Part shown: positions 9,007 through 17,346 of the stretch, in pieces
Layout of the letters: each line of letters starts with the position of its first letter
How positions within the stretch are numbered: the stretch's first letter is position 1
Source of the DNA: Cyclobacteriaceae bacterium
Lineage (GTDB): Bacteria > Bacteroidota > Bacteroidia > Cytophagales > Cyclobacteriaceae
Assembly (NCBI GenBank): GCA_020436125.1
Contig: JAGQYK010000004.1
Location: 91,815-130,292 of the forward strand
Length of the DNA: 38,478 bases
Direction of reading: 5' to 3'
Translations under genes and position numbers: made by a program
Notes under the pieces: model-generated
Seen by the model: only the letters and a program-made list of their open reading frames with translations
The model's database searches: none
What the model was told of the DNA's origin: nothing

Positions 9007-9660
9007 ATGATAGACAGAAGAGTAAGCGACCAGGAGTTGGTAACGCTTTATCAAAATGGTAATGAAGACGCGTTCGAAATGCTGCTTCTAAGACACAAAT
9101 CACGAATTTATACGTCCATTTACTTAATTGTAAAGGATCGTTACGTGGCTGAAGATTTGCTTCAGGAAACCTTTATTAAGGCAATAAACACCATTAAGAG
9201 TGGTCGATACAATGAAGAGGGAAAATTTCTGCCATGGATTAGCAGAATAGCTCATAACCTTGGCATCGATCATTTCAGAAAAAATAAGCGACACCCCGAA
9301 ATTGTTTTAGAGGAGGGTAGCCGCTTGTTCGATACGATGGAGTTTGCTGAGGAGTCTTTTGAATCCACCCAGTTGGTGAAGGACAACAAAACCAGGTTAC
9401 GGAATTTTATCAAGGAGCTTCCGGTAGAGCAAAAGCAGGTGCTGATCATGAGGCATTATCTGCAAATGAGCTTTCAGGAAATTGCCGAAAGAACGGATGT
9501 AAGCATCAACACCGCACTGGGGCGTATGCGTTATGCCCTTATCAATCTGAGAAAGAAAATGACAAAAAATAATATTGCCTATGACCCAAACCTTTACCCA
9601 AGACGATCTGATCAGGTATATCTACCACGAGACTACGGAGAAGGAGACACGGGAGATTGA
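9007..9660 (+). CDS. ECF-type RNA polymerase sigma factor
   Basis: A 217-residue sigma-70 family factor of the extracytoplasmic-function type, recruiting RNA polymerase to a regulon not identifiable here. Region 2 covers about residues 20-95: YVAEDLLQETFIKAI (46-60) is the core-binding helix and WISRIAHNLGIDHFRKNKR (77-95) the -10 recognition part. Region 4 is about 132-183, with the helix-turn-helix in MSFQEIAERTDVSINTALGR. After LRKKMTKNNI a 26-residue tail rich in Asp, Pro and Arg follows. That tail is encoded by the same DNA as the start of the next gene, in another frame. ECF factors of this group usually end soon after region 4, so the tail may be read-through sequence. Confidence 0.93.
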   Translation: MIDRRVSDQELVTLYQNGNEDAFEMLLLRHKSRIYTSIYLIVKDRYVAEDLLQETFIKAINTIKSGRYNEEGKFLPWISRIAHNLGIDHFRKNKRHPEIVLEEGSRLFDTMEFAEESFESTQLVKDNKTRLRNFIKELPVEQKQVLIMRHYLQMSFQEIAERTDVSINTALGRMRYALINLRKKMTKNNIAYDPNLYPRRSDQVYLPRDYGEGDTGD

Positions 9661-9811
9661 TAGAGCTTTGATCTGCGACTCTGAATTGCAAAAGCAATAC
9701 AAAGAGTTGGTTACAACAAAAAAGCAATTGGATACTATCAGGATGGAACCTTCTGAAAGAACCATTAACGGTATTCTTAATTACGCCAGAGGACTTCAGG
9801 AGAAGCATTAA
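9581..9811 (+). CDS. Small partner protein of the ECF sigma factor (putative anti-sigma-like)
   Basis: Start ATG at 9581 gives a 76-residue protein, MTQTFTQDDLIRYIY...; an ATG at 9575 would add two residues. It overlaps the last 80 bases of the sigma gene in a +1 frame. The sequence is charged and helical, with no membrane segment and no CxxC or HxxxCxxC zinc motif. The pattern TQDDLIRYIY, an acidic middle, then LDTIRMEPSERTINGILNYAR matches small proteins I recall as encoded right after ECF sigma genes in Cytophagales. Such a place suggests an anti-sigma or cofactor role, which is inference. A hairpin follows the stop directly. Confidence 0.8.
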   Translation: MTQTFTQDDLIRYIYHETTEKETREIDRALICDSELQKQYKELVTTKKQLDTIRMEPSERTINGILNYARGLQEKH

Positions 9812-9859
9812 AAAACGTCTCCAGAGCCTTAGCGATTGCAATTTTTGCTCCGGAGACGT
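9810..9859 (-). terminator. Terminator between sigma-partner gene and convergent GNAT gene
   Basis: Arms ACGTCTCCAGAG (9815-9826) and CTCCGGAGACGT (9848-9859) pair over 12 bases with one A-C mismatch and a 21-base loop. On the minus strand the stem runs straight into six U (9815-9810), so it is a good terminator for the GNAT gene ending at 9868. On the plus strand no immediate U-run follows, so action on the sigma operon is less sure. Confidence 0.75.
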
Positions 9860-9867
9860 GTGACCAA

Positions 9868-10380
9868 TTATCTTTCTTTTTGCCAGTGGATGATGTCCGT
9901 GCTTCTGCCAGTTTCGCAAAATCCACTTTTGATGAGCACTTTCTGAGATGCCATGTGTTGGGCTGGCGTATCGGCAATAATGCTGAGTAAATTGGGATGG
10001 CTAAAGCCCCATTTGCACAATGCCAGCAAAGCTTCAGTGGCAAAACCCTTACCGTGATATCGCACATCAAGCCCATAACCTACCATCGTTTTACCCTCTG
10101 CATCAGGCATACCAGCAAAACCAATTCCCCCAATACTAACTTTTCTTTCCAATAGTATAATTAGCCAATTGGTATACCACTCAAAGTGAGTGCGGTGAGT
10201 TGCCGTGTTGCTGATCCAGAATTCTATTGCCTCTTGATGATCGGCTTCTGTTGCCGTATCATTTTGGCTTGGCTGGTAGTTTAAATTTAATATTTGCGCC
10301 AAAGTGGCTGCGTCATTTTTATAAAGCAATAAGTGTTCATGCTCCAGGGGTATAAGCCCGAGTCTTTTAGTTTTAATCAT
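9868..10380 (-). CDS. GNAT-family acetyltransferase (RimJ/RimL-like)
   Basis: A 170-residue acetyl-CoA-dependent N-acetyltransferase. It opens MIKTKRLGLIPLEHEHL, the usual start of the RimJ/RimL/SpeG branch. The core strands are WLIILLERKVSIGGIGFAG and TMVGYGLDVRYHGKGFATEALLAL. VRYHGKGFA fills the acetyl-CoA pyrophosphate loop (R/QxxGxG/A), and the end NLLSIIADTPAQHMASQKVLIKSGF contains the typical 'N/S..S..v..k.GF' element. The acceptor may be a protein N-terminus or a small amine; the sequence does not decide. It is convergent to the sigma operon and separated from it by a hairpin. Confidence 0.88.
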   Translation of the reverse strand: MIKTKRLGLIPLEHEHLLLYKNDAATLAQILNLNYQPSQNDTATEADHQEAIEFWISNTATHRTHFEWYTNWLIILLERKVSIGGIGFAGMPDAEGKTMVGYGLDVRYHGKGFATEALLALCKWGFSHPNLLSIIADTPAQHMASQKVLIKSGFCETGRSTDIIHWQKER

Positions 10381-10609
10381 TGGTTGGATAATAAGTTTTA
10401 CAAATAGTTATGAATGGACATTAAGTCCTGATGTAAAACTCAGACCCTTCCAGGCGATAAGATTTTAAAATGTAATTGCAGAGGCGTTATTAATAATGGC
10501 TGAAAATTAGCAGAAAATTTTGGTCTTCATATAGACTCGCAGAAATAAAAAATCGGAAGGTTTGTATGATTTTTTGAGTCCTTGCCGACAATTGCACTTT
10601 CTTTGCAGC

Positions 10610-11794
10610 GTGAAAGTTCTGATGCTGCATCAACATTTTAAAACTCCGGCTGGTGGTGGTGCCATTCGGTCTTATTATCTGGCAAAAGCACTAGCAAGTA
10701 GTGGATTGGAGGTCGTGGTAATTACAGGCCATGATCAACCTTACAAAAAAGAGAATGTTGAGGGAATTGAAGTGCACTATCTCTCAGTCCCCTATAATAA
10801 CAGCTTTGGCTTTTTAAAAAGAAGTATCTCCTTTTTAAGGTTTGTTTTCAAGTCAGTTGCGAAGGCTGCGCAATTCAAGGATGCCAAGCTCTGCTATGCT
10901 ATTTCTGTACCTCTCACTGTAGGATTGGCAGCGAGATGGATAAAAAAACGCTACAAAATTCCTTACATTTTTGAAGTAGGCGATTTGTGGCCGGATGCTC
11001 CCGTGCAAATGGGTTTTGTAAATAGTTATTTTTTTAAAAAGCTTCTTTACAAACTAGAGTACACTACTTACAGGGAAGCAATATCCATTGTGGCTTTGTC
11101 ACCTGCTATTCAATCCGCTATTGAACAGAAAATTCCGGGAAAGAAAATTGATATGATTCCCAATATGGCGGACACGGAATTCTTCACAAAAACAGGAAAG
11201 AATACTGCGTTGGAACAAAAGTATAACGTGAGTGGGAAATTCGTTGTCTCGTATATTGGGGCAATTGGAGTGGCCAATGGTTTAGATTATGTGGTGGAAT
11301 GTGCAAGAACTTCTCGCAAAGCGGGGTTGCCTATTCAATTTATAATTTGCGGAGAAGGAGCACTGAAGGAAAGTCTACTCAATAAAATCAAAAGGCTGGA
11401 TCTGGAGAATATAACATTAATGGATTTTACCAATCGTAATGGAGTTAGTGAAGTGTTGAATATTACAGACGCAGCTTTGATTAGCTATAAGCCTGTGTCC
11501 GTTTTAGAGACGGGCTCACCCAATAAATTTTTTGATGCCTTGGCAGCTGGGAAATTAGTTGTTATCAATTTTGGGGGATGGATTAAAAATGAAATAGAAG
11601 AAAACACCTGTGGCTTTTATGCCGATCCGAATCAACCTGCCGATTTGATAAAGAAGCTGAAACCTTTTTTAGGTGACAGACTGCTGCTCGAAAACTATCA
11701 GTTCAATGCCAGATCACTCGCTGAGAGAAAGTATTCCAGAAAGGAATTGTCCGCTCACTTCATTAATATCGTTACGGAAGCGGTTCCATCTTAA
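10610..11794 (+). CDS. Glycosyltransferase family 4 (group 1), WbuB-like
   Basis: I prefer the GTG start at 10610 (VKVLMLHQHF, 394 residues). An upstream ATG at 10562 adds 16 residues with no family resemblance and lies before a CTTTG-type -7 box. The N-terminal GT-B half has HQHFKTPAGGGAIRSYYLAKAL (about 6-27) and EVGDLWPDAPV, the latter typical of WbuB-like sugar transferases. The C-terminal half has YIGAIGVANGLDYVVECA, FIICGEGALKESL and the donor-binding SPNKFFDALAAGKLVV with its conserved E/N/F pattern. It likely adds a nucleotide-sugar unit to a cell-surface polysaccharide or lipid; donor and acceptor are unknown. It stands alone here, without other polysaccharide genes, and ends 6 bases from convergent gldB. 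Confidence 0.88.
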   Translation: MKVLMLHQHFKTPAGGGAIRSYYLAKALASSGLEVVVITGHDQPYKKENVEGIEVHYLSVPYNNSFGFLKRSISFLRFVFKSVAKAAQFKDAKLCYAISVPLTVGLAARWIKKRYKIPYIFEVGDLWPDAPVQMGFVNSYFFKKLLYKLEYTTYREAISIVALSPAIQSAIEQKIPGKKIDMIPNMADTEFFTKTGKNTALEQKYNVSGKFVVSYIGAIGVANGLDYVVECARTSRKAGLPIQFIICGEGALKESLLNKIKRLDLENITLMDFTNRNGVSEVLNITDAALISYKPVSVLETGSPNKFFDALAAGKLVVINFGGWIKNEIEENTCGFYADPNQPADLIKKLKPFLGDRLLLENYQFNARSLAERKYSRKELSAHFINIVTEAVPS

Positions 11795-11800
11795 AACGAA

Positions 11801-12802
11801 TTACATCGGTCTGTACTTTGATGCTTTGAAAATTTCTCCTGCACTTGGGTTTTGCATGAGTTGAGGAAGCGTTACACTTTCATTTTGATCCATGTATTTT
11901 TTTACTACCTCCCATCCTACCCAAGTGGCAATTCTACCAGGGCACTTTTCACCTACTTCTAGCGTCTTTGGCCTTTCAGCTACATATTTCTGTTTGATCA
12001 AGTGACTGGTGGAATAAAAAACCTCATCTTCAACTAATCGCTTCCAAATAAGATCGCTGTTGTCTCTTGATCCTTCCAGTTCTTCCTGTGTGTAGCCGAT
12101 AAAAACGCTGTCCGGTACACATGGCAGCATTTGTTTTGCGAAATAATAAGTCTTACCGTAGCTGATCATGTCCGCCAGTACCGTGCGGTCTTCCAGATTG
12201 GTTTTGTTGAATTGGTCATCAATACCATAGAGTAGCATAATGGAGGGAACAATGAAATTTTTCTGATACCTCCTCAACATGTAATCATACATATTTGGTT
12301 TGTATCTGGCCCCCGGTCCGAGATAATAATCTAAGCCAATAATGATAAGGGAGTCAGAAACATAGATGTCACTTTCTAACCCGGTTATTACGGTTTGAAT
12401 TTTTGGAGGCGAAAAGTTGGGATAGTAATAGGTGAGGTTAGTAAAGGCTTCGTTAAGTTCTTCTTTCAACTCACTCAAATCACCAAAGACTTGATGAGTG
12501 TCTATCAACAATGAATCGAAGTAAGGATTGTTAAATCTGCTGTAGAGCTCATTGATAAAAACAGAGTCACTAGGGTAGCCAGTTCGGTTGAAGAAAATAT
12601 CTCGTAACGCTGTGTTCCTGGAAAAAAAGTCTACTAATTCTGTTTTTGAGGAAAATTCAGTCACGGCATCTTGCAACTGCTCTACTTCCACAGCTACTTT
12701 ATTGTTGGAGGTGTCTGGTATGAAGGCGCATTTTTCTTCAGTCCCAGTTTTACATCCTGATAGAAATATTCCGATAGCCAGAAGAGTCAATACAATTCGC
12801 AT
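11801..12802 (-). CDS. gldB: GldB-like gliding motility lipoprotein
   Basis: A 333-residue lipoprotein: the signal peptide ends in FLSGC with the lipidated cysteine at residue 17. The body matches the GldB pattern (DUF2268-like): LIIIGLDYYLGPGARYKP, then YDYMLRRYQKNFIVP, LADMISYGKTYYFAKQMLP, VFIGYTQEELEG, then PGRIATWVGWEVVKKYM and a terminal SKYRP. In Flavobacterium johnsoniae GldB is required for gliding. The biochemical role is unresolved, though the fold resembles gluzincin-type peptidases; no HExxH is visible in this copy. A TACTTTTG -7 box sits 4 bases before the ATG. It is convergent with the glycosyltransferase gene. Confidence 0.85.
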   Translation of the reverse strand: MRIVLTLLAIGIFLSGCKTGTEEKCAFIPDTSNNKVAVEVEQLQDAVTEFSSKTELVDFFSRNTALRDIFFNRTGYPSDSVFINELYSRFNNPYFDSLLIDTHQVFGDLSELKEELNEAFTNLTYYYPNFSPPKIQTVITGLESDIYVSDSLIIIGLDYYLGPGARYKPNMYDYMLRRYQKNFIVPSIMLLYGIDDQFNKTNLEDRTVLADMISYGKTYYFAKQMLPCVPDSVFIGYTQEELEGSRDNSDLIWKRLVEDEVFYSTSHLIKQKYVAERPKTLEVGEKCPGRIATWVGWEVVKKYMDQNESVTLPQLMQNPSAGEIFKASKYRPM

Positions 12803-12806
12803 GGCG

Positions 12807-12814
12807 CAAAAGTA
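12807..12814 (-). promoter_or_regulatory. -7 promoter box of gldB (TACTTTTG)
   Basis: TACTTTTG on the minus strand is an exact TAnnTTTG match ending 4 bases before the gldB ATG. This leaves essentially no room for a leader, so the mRNA probably starts at or next to the start codon. I could not place a convincing -33 TTTG. Confidence 0.55.
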
Positions 12815-12909
12815 AGTGAATCCAATTGATCCTTAAAATGATTAACGATGAGGGTGATGTTGATTGTATGGCAGGATTACAATACATTAACAGGCCAAAC
12901 AGATAATAA

Positions 12910-13956
12910 ATGAAAGCACTTACTTTTCATGGGAAAGAAAAAATCGTATTTGAATCGATAGCTGATCCAGAAATACTTCAACCAACAGATGTGATCGTTA
13001 AGGTTAAGCTAGCCTGCATTTGCGGGTCCGATCTGCACGTCTATTACGAACATGAAAAAGGGTTGGATCATGGAACGGCTATGGGTCATGAGTTTGTGGG
13101 GGAGATAGTGGAGGTGGGAAAGGAGGTAAAGAGGCTTCATATTGGAGATAGGGTGATGAGTCCGTTTACTACCAACTGTGGGCAGTGTTTTTATTGTAAA
13201 ATCGGGTTAACCTGCAGATGTGAAAAGGGGCAGTTGTACGGTTGGGTAGAGAATGGCCATGGTTTACATGGAGGACAGGCTGAGTTCGTAAGAGTTCCCA
13301 TGGCGGATGCTACTTTAGAAAAGATTCCTGAGGGAATTTCTTTAGAGGAGGGATTATTACTTGGCGATATTTTATCTACGGGATTTTTCTGTGCACATCA
13401 GGCAGAAATAAATCCCAATGGTGTGCAGGCCATAGTGGGCTGTGGTCCTGTAGGGATGATGACGATTGTTGGTGCCAAAGAATACGGAGCCACAAAATTA
13501 TTTGCGATCGACTCTGTGGAAGAACGATTGAAAATGGCAGAAAGCTTTGGAGCCATTCCTATCAATTTTAAAAAGCAAAATCCACTAGAAGTGATTAAAG
13601 AACACAACCAGGGGCGAGGAGCTGATGCAGTAATGGAAGTAGTAGGGAACGGTAATGCTGCTAGACTCGCTTACGATATCCTTCGACCGGGAGGAATAAT
13701 TTCAACGGTAGGTGTGTGCAATGATCAACATCTTGCTTTTTCACCGGTAGATGCTTACAATAAAAATATCACCTATAAAGTGGGTAGGTGTCCTGCAAGA
13801 CATTTCATGGATAAGCTAATCCCCATTGTTCAGAAGAAGAAATATGACCTCACTTCCATTCTTACCCACCGCATGGTATTGAGTGAAGGAACAATAGGCT
13901 ATGACATCTTTGCTAACAAAAAGGATAATTGTTTGAAGGTGGTTTTGGAGGTATAA
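12910..13956 (+). CDS. Zinc-dependent alcohol dehydrogenase (MDR family)
   Basis: A 348-residue medium-chain dehydrogenase. Catalytic zinc ligands are C38 (CICGSD) and the G-H60-E61 motif. The structural zinc lobe is intact with C90, C93, C96 and C104. The nucleotide site is AIVGCGPVGMMTIVGA, followed by ADAVMEVVGN and the LRPGGIISTVGV strand. It belongs to the threonine/sorbitol/glutathione-independent aldehyde dehydrogenase cluster of MDR enzymes and would oxidise an alcohol with NAD(P), or run in reverse. The substrate cannot be told from sequence. It is a single gene on the plus strand, convergent with the YceI gene across a hairpin. Confidence 0.92.
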   Translation: MKALTFHGKEKIVFESIADPEILQPTDVIVKVKLACICGSDLHVYYEHEKGLDHGTAMGHEFVGEIVEVGKEVKRLHIGDRVMSPFTTNCGQCFYCKIGLTCRCEKGQLYGWVENGHGLHGGQAEFVRVPMADATLEKIPEGISLEEGLLLGDILSTGFFCAHQAEINPNGVQAIVGCGPVGMMTIVGAKEYGATKLFAIDSVEERLKMAESFGAIPINFKKQNPLEVIKEHNQGRGADAVMEVVGNGNAARLAYDILRPGGIISTVGVCNDQHLAFSPVDAYNKNITYKVGRCPARHFMDKLIPIVQKKKYDLTSILTHRMVLSEGTIGYDIFANKKDNCLKVVLEV

Positions 13957-13998
13957 AAGAAGGCGACCAGTTCCCTGATCGCCTTTGGTACTTTTTGA
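13957..13998. terminator. Bidirectional terminator between ADH and YceI genes
   Basis: Arms AAGGCGACCAG (13960-13970) and CTGATCGCCTT (13975-13985) pair over 11 bases with one C-A mismatch and a TTCC loop. A TTTTT tract follows on the plus strand after a short gap (13992-13996). On the minus strand the stem runs into CTTTTAT. It serves two convergent genes whose stops are at 13954-13956 and 14007-14009. Confidence 0.75.
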
Positions 13999-14006
13999 TA
14001 GACTAA

Positions 14007-14591
14007 TTATTTCTTAGCCACTAATTTTACTTCTATATCAAATTCACCATCCAACATCGCATTTTCAATAGACCATCCGTACATTACTTCGAAATCGGTT
14101 CTTTTTACTCTAAGCTTTGCCGTAGCGTCTACCGCATTTTTGCTAATGGATTTTACTTCAGTATCAAAAGTGATTTCTTTAGTAATTCCCCTGATAGTTA
14201 AATCAGCAACAGTATTAAATGTGTTTCCTGATTTTTTGGTTGATTTCTTGATGACCAATTTAGCTTCTGGAAATTTATCCACTGCGAAGAAATCCTCCGA
14301 CTTAAGATGACCTACCAACTTGCCATTATCCTCTTTCTTCTCCAAATCTTTGTTCGAGATGGTATTCATGTCAATAACAAACTCCCCTCCAGTTATTTTG
14401 TTTCCGTCAGTTGAAACACTGCCAGATTTTAAGCCAATATAGCCCCAGTGGGAGTACGACTTAGCCAAATGATGGCCTGTCCACTTCAATTCACTGGCTC
14501 CAGTGTCTACGCTTAATTTTTCGTCAGGCGTTATGAAGGACATCAAAAGAGTGGCTGCTACAGCAACCATGATCATCAATACTTTTTTCAT
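14007..14591 (-). CDS. YceI-family periplasmic protein
   Basis: From the ATG at 14591 (MKKVLMIMVAVAATLL) this is a 194-residue secreted protein with an N-terminal signal sequence. A 12-codon longer frame upstream would bury the signal peptide. YceI hallmarks are DTGASELKWTGHHLAKSYSHWGYIGLKSGSV, GGEFVIDMNTI, HLKSEDFFAVDKFPEA and the repeated ITGGEF...TIRGITKEITFD pattern. The family folds as a lipocalin-like beta barrel that binds isoprenoid or other lipids in the envelope and is often linked to stress. The ligand here is unknown. It has a 136-base upstream gap containing two small inverted repeats. Confidence 0.9.
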   Translation of the reverse strand: MKKVLMIMVAVAATLLMSFITPDEKLSVDTGASELKWTGHHLAKSYSHWGYIGLKSGSVSTDGNKITGGEFVIDMNTISNKDLEKKEDNGKLVGHLKSEDFFAVDKFPEAKLVIKKSTKKSGNTFNTVADLTIRGITKEITFDTEVKSISKNAVDATAKLRVKRTDFEVMYGWSIENAMLDGEFDIEVKLVAKK

Positions 14592-14727
14592 AAATTCTTT
14601 AAGTTTTTCATTTAGTTGTTTAAACACGTATTTAACATCGAATAGTTCAATTACCTGAACAAAAAATTTCAGTTTGTCTTCAATGGGACAAAATCGACTG
14701 ATTTTAGGCTAAAAAGAGGACTATTGA

Positions 14728-17268
14728 TTACATCCCCCCAACAACGAATACAGCATTGGAAAACAGCATTTTACCGTTTTCCCAGAATGAACGGAACATC
14801 GGGTTATCCACCAGGTAAATCACCTGGCCCCTGCCTTTGTCCTCTACTCCAAAAACCATGGTGTTGCTAAGAGTAGGATTCGCTTTGTATCCTGCAAAGC
14901 CCATTAAAGGTTTTACGTTACCCCTAAGTGTACCTACGTTCCAGCCGTTCTGCATATAGTCGAATCGCATCGGAGTGGTTCTTAAACTGTAATAATAATC
15001 TCCAAGTCCGAAGGACAATGGGTGGGAAGAATCTAAAGTTACTTTATAGATAGCGCCAAAGATGGCACTTTCAAGTTCTTTCCGTTCGGCTTCATCATAA
15101 GGCACAAGCACGTTGTCTTTGGCAGTTTGGGTTTCTGATTTTTCTGCCGCTTTCTTTGCCTCTTCACTAGCATACTCTTTTAGGCCAAATCCTTTTTTAT
15201 CACTAAAAGAATTCAATGCCTGAGAGGTAACAATAAGCCGCCCTCCATCGGATACCCACTTACCGATTTTTCCGAGTAGTTCATCATCAAACATTCTGTA
15301 GCGTCCCGGAGGAATGATGAGTACATCATACTTTGCCAGTGAAATAGATTTGAAATAGTCAGTACCTATTACTGTTACAGGGTACATAAGTTGTCGTTCA
15401 AAGAAATGCCATACCTCACCAAACCCAAGGGATGAAGTTTGGTCGCCACCCAATAATGCTACTTTAGGGGCCTTTAAGAATTTTACATCTCCAGATCCAA
15501 TATCTTTTCCACTATCTACAAACCCTGTGCTAGTGGTGTAGATTTTTCTGTTCATTTTTTTGGCAAGCGTTTGTAACGCATTGTCAAAATCTGCTATCGA
15601 TTCATTGTTTCTGCGTGTTACTATGAGTGTACCTCGGTCATAATTATTGCCCCCTACACTAAAAGCTTTTTCTGAAGAGCGTACTTTAAAATCATTCTTT
15701 AACATGGCGGCCAAAAACTTTACATCCTCCATGCTTTGGTATTTGAACAGATAGGCATAAGGTTTAGATGCAACATTTGAATTTTCTGCTTTTTGCTGCT
15801 CGTAAGGCTTTGCTACATTGATGCGTTCATTTAATGCATAACCATCCAAGCCGTAAGCATACATCAGATTCCATGCGGTAATGTCGTAGGTAATGGAATC
15901 ACCAAGGTTAGACTGCGGCTCAAATAAGGTGGTAACAAACCTTCCCTTTGGCTGATAAATGTTAATCACAATATCATTGGTGCTAACAGTAGCACTGCTA
16001 TTTGTTTGTGTTTTGAAATTGAAACCCTTCGTAGATTTTCCAGCAGATGGATGCCCGTATTGAATGCGATGTGTATCCATCCAGGCGGCAAGTCGATTTA
16101 ATTTATCAGCATTGTTTTCCGCTTTGATTACAAAAGTTTTGTAAGGAGAAGCAGGGTTAGTAAGATTCTCTTTGAAATATTTTTCGAACTCAGCGGTTAC
16201 TTTGGCTGCATTTTGTGAGGTGACTTCAATGGTAGACAGACCGTTGGTATAATGGTGGGTTAATCTATCTTTCAAAGTAAGCGGATCACCTTCTTTGGTG
16301 GTAATGGTCAAACCACCAAATCCACCACCACCTTGTTCATAGGTCATTCCAATGGCTCCACTATAAGTAGGATAGGTATCTCCATAACTTGGGTAGAAAA
16401 GATCATACCGTTCTTTGGTGAAGTATAGCCATCCATTTTCATCAAAATGCTTAGCATTATTTCTACCTACCATGTTGAGAAACTCGCGCTGCCACTTAGA
16501 AATCACTTCATGCAAAGGCTCAGCCGCTGGTGCAAAAAAGTAAGGAGTGTTGTACCCCATTTCATGAAAGTCAACATGAACCTGAGGCATCCACTGGTTA
16601 TATAATTTTATTCTTGCCTGCGATTCAGTTTGTGATTGCCACGCCCAGTCTCTATTTAAATCAAACAGGTAATGGTTGGCTCTTCCGCCTGGCCATGGCT
16701 CACGATGTTCTGTCGCGTCCGGACTTGGGTCAGCGGGATAATTTCCATACTGGTTATAAAAATTAGCATAACGATCGCGCCCATCAGGGTTGATGCAAGG
16801 GTCAATCATCACCACGGTGTTTTTCAGCCACTCCTGTGTTTTGCTATTAGCAGGGTTAGCCAAATCATACAGTGTTTTCATTGATGCTTCTGTAGAGTTG
16901 GCTTCATTCCCATGTACGTTATAACTTAACCATACTAAGGCAACATTTGTAGCTGGTGTTCCTTGCTCAAAGCCTGTTCTTTTTAAATTATCAAGTCTGA
17001 TCTGTTCCAGATTTTTAAAATTCTCCTCGGAGGCAATAATGGTCACTACCAGGGGTCGATGCTCATAGGTTTCTCCATATTGAATGAATTTGATATTGTT
17101 AGGCCTCGCTGCTGCCACGTGTTGAAAGTACTCCACCACTTTATGATGACGGGTAAATCGATCTCCGAGTTCATAGCCTAGAAATTGTTCCGGACTTTGA
17201 AGTTGGGTCTGCGCGAAAGAGGCAATAAAAATAAGGTTGAGGAGAATGGCTGAAAATAGCTTAATCAT
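14728..17268 (-). CDS. Secreted M14-family zinc carboxypeptidase with C-terminal GATase-like domain
   Basis: An 846-residue exported metallopeptidase with signal peptide at residues 1-19. Zinc ligands are H119 and E122 in YNVHGNEAN and H235 in VDFHEMG. The substrate block NPDGRDRY is at 160-167, and the catalytic glutamate is E311 in MTYEQGG, so the active site looks complete. The peptidase covers about 25-350. From about 590 a class I glutamine-amidotransferase-like fold follows (KVALLGG..., YDVLIIPPGRYR, VSDGGRLIV), as in many large Bacteroidota M14 proteins. No type IX sorting domain is seen at the C-terminus. It probably removes C-terminal residues from external peptides. It lies in a minus-strand run between the YceI and DinB-like genes. 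Confidence 0.92.
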   Translation of the reverse strand: MIKLFSAILLNLIFIASFAQTQLQSPEQFLGYELGDRFTRHHKVVEYFQHVAAARPNNIKFIQYGETYEHRPLVVTIIASEENFKNLEQIRLDNLKRTGFEQGTPATNVALVWLSYNVHGNEANSTEASMKTLYDLANPANSKTQEWLKNTVVMIDPCINPDGRDRYANFYNQYGNYPADPSPDATEHREPWPGGRANHYLFDLNRDWAWQSQTESQARIKLYNQWMPQVHVDFHEMGYNTPYFFAPAAEPLHEVISKWQREFLNMVGRNNAKHFDENGWLYFTKERYDLFYPSYGDTYPTYSGAIGMTYEQGGGGFGGLTITTKEGDPLTLKDRLTHHYTNGLSTIEVTSQNAAKVTAEFEKYFKENLTNPASPYKTFVIKAENNADKLNRLAAWMDTHRIQYGHPSAGKSTKGFNFKTQTNSSATVSTNDIVINIYQPKGRFVTTLFEPQSNLGDSITYDITAWNLMYAYGLDGYALNERINVAKPYEQQKAENSNVASKPYAYLFKYQSMEDVKFLAAMLKNDFKVRSSEKAFSVGGNNYDRGTLIVTRRNNESIADFDNALQTLAKKMNRKIYTTSTGFVDSGKDIGSGDVKFLKAPKVALLGGDQTSSLGFGEVWHFFERQLMYPVTVIGTDYFKSISLAKYDVLIIPPGRYRMFDDELLGKIGKWVSDGGRLIVTSQALNSFSDKKGFGLKEYASEEAKKAAEKSETQTAKDNVLVPYDEAERKELESAIFGAIYKVTLDSSHPLSFGLGDYYYSLRTTPMRFDYMQNGWNVGTLRGNVKPLMGFAGYKANPTLSNTMVFGVEDKGRGQVIYLVDNPMFRSFWENGKMLFSNAVFVVGGM

Positions 17269-17346
17269 AAATGATAATTATTTGAATTGGAAATGTAACA
17301 AAGACTTATCAAATCTAAATGCTACTCTGTAACAGATCGTGATTTT

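Noticed and set aside
9542-10076. Minus-strand frames overlapping the sigma partner and GNAT genes
   Set aside because: They are shadow frames running across a terminator hairpin, with no family resemblance.
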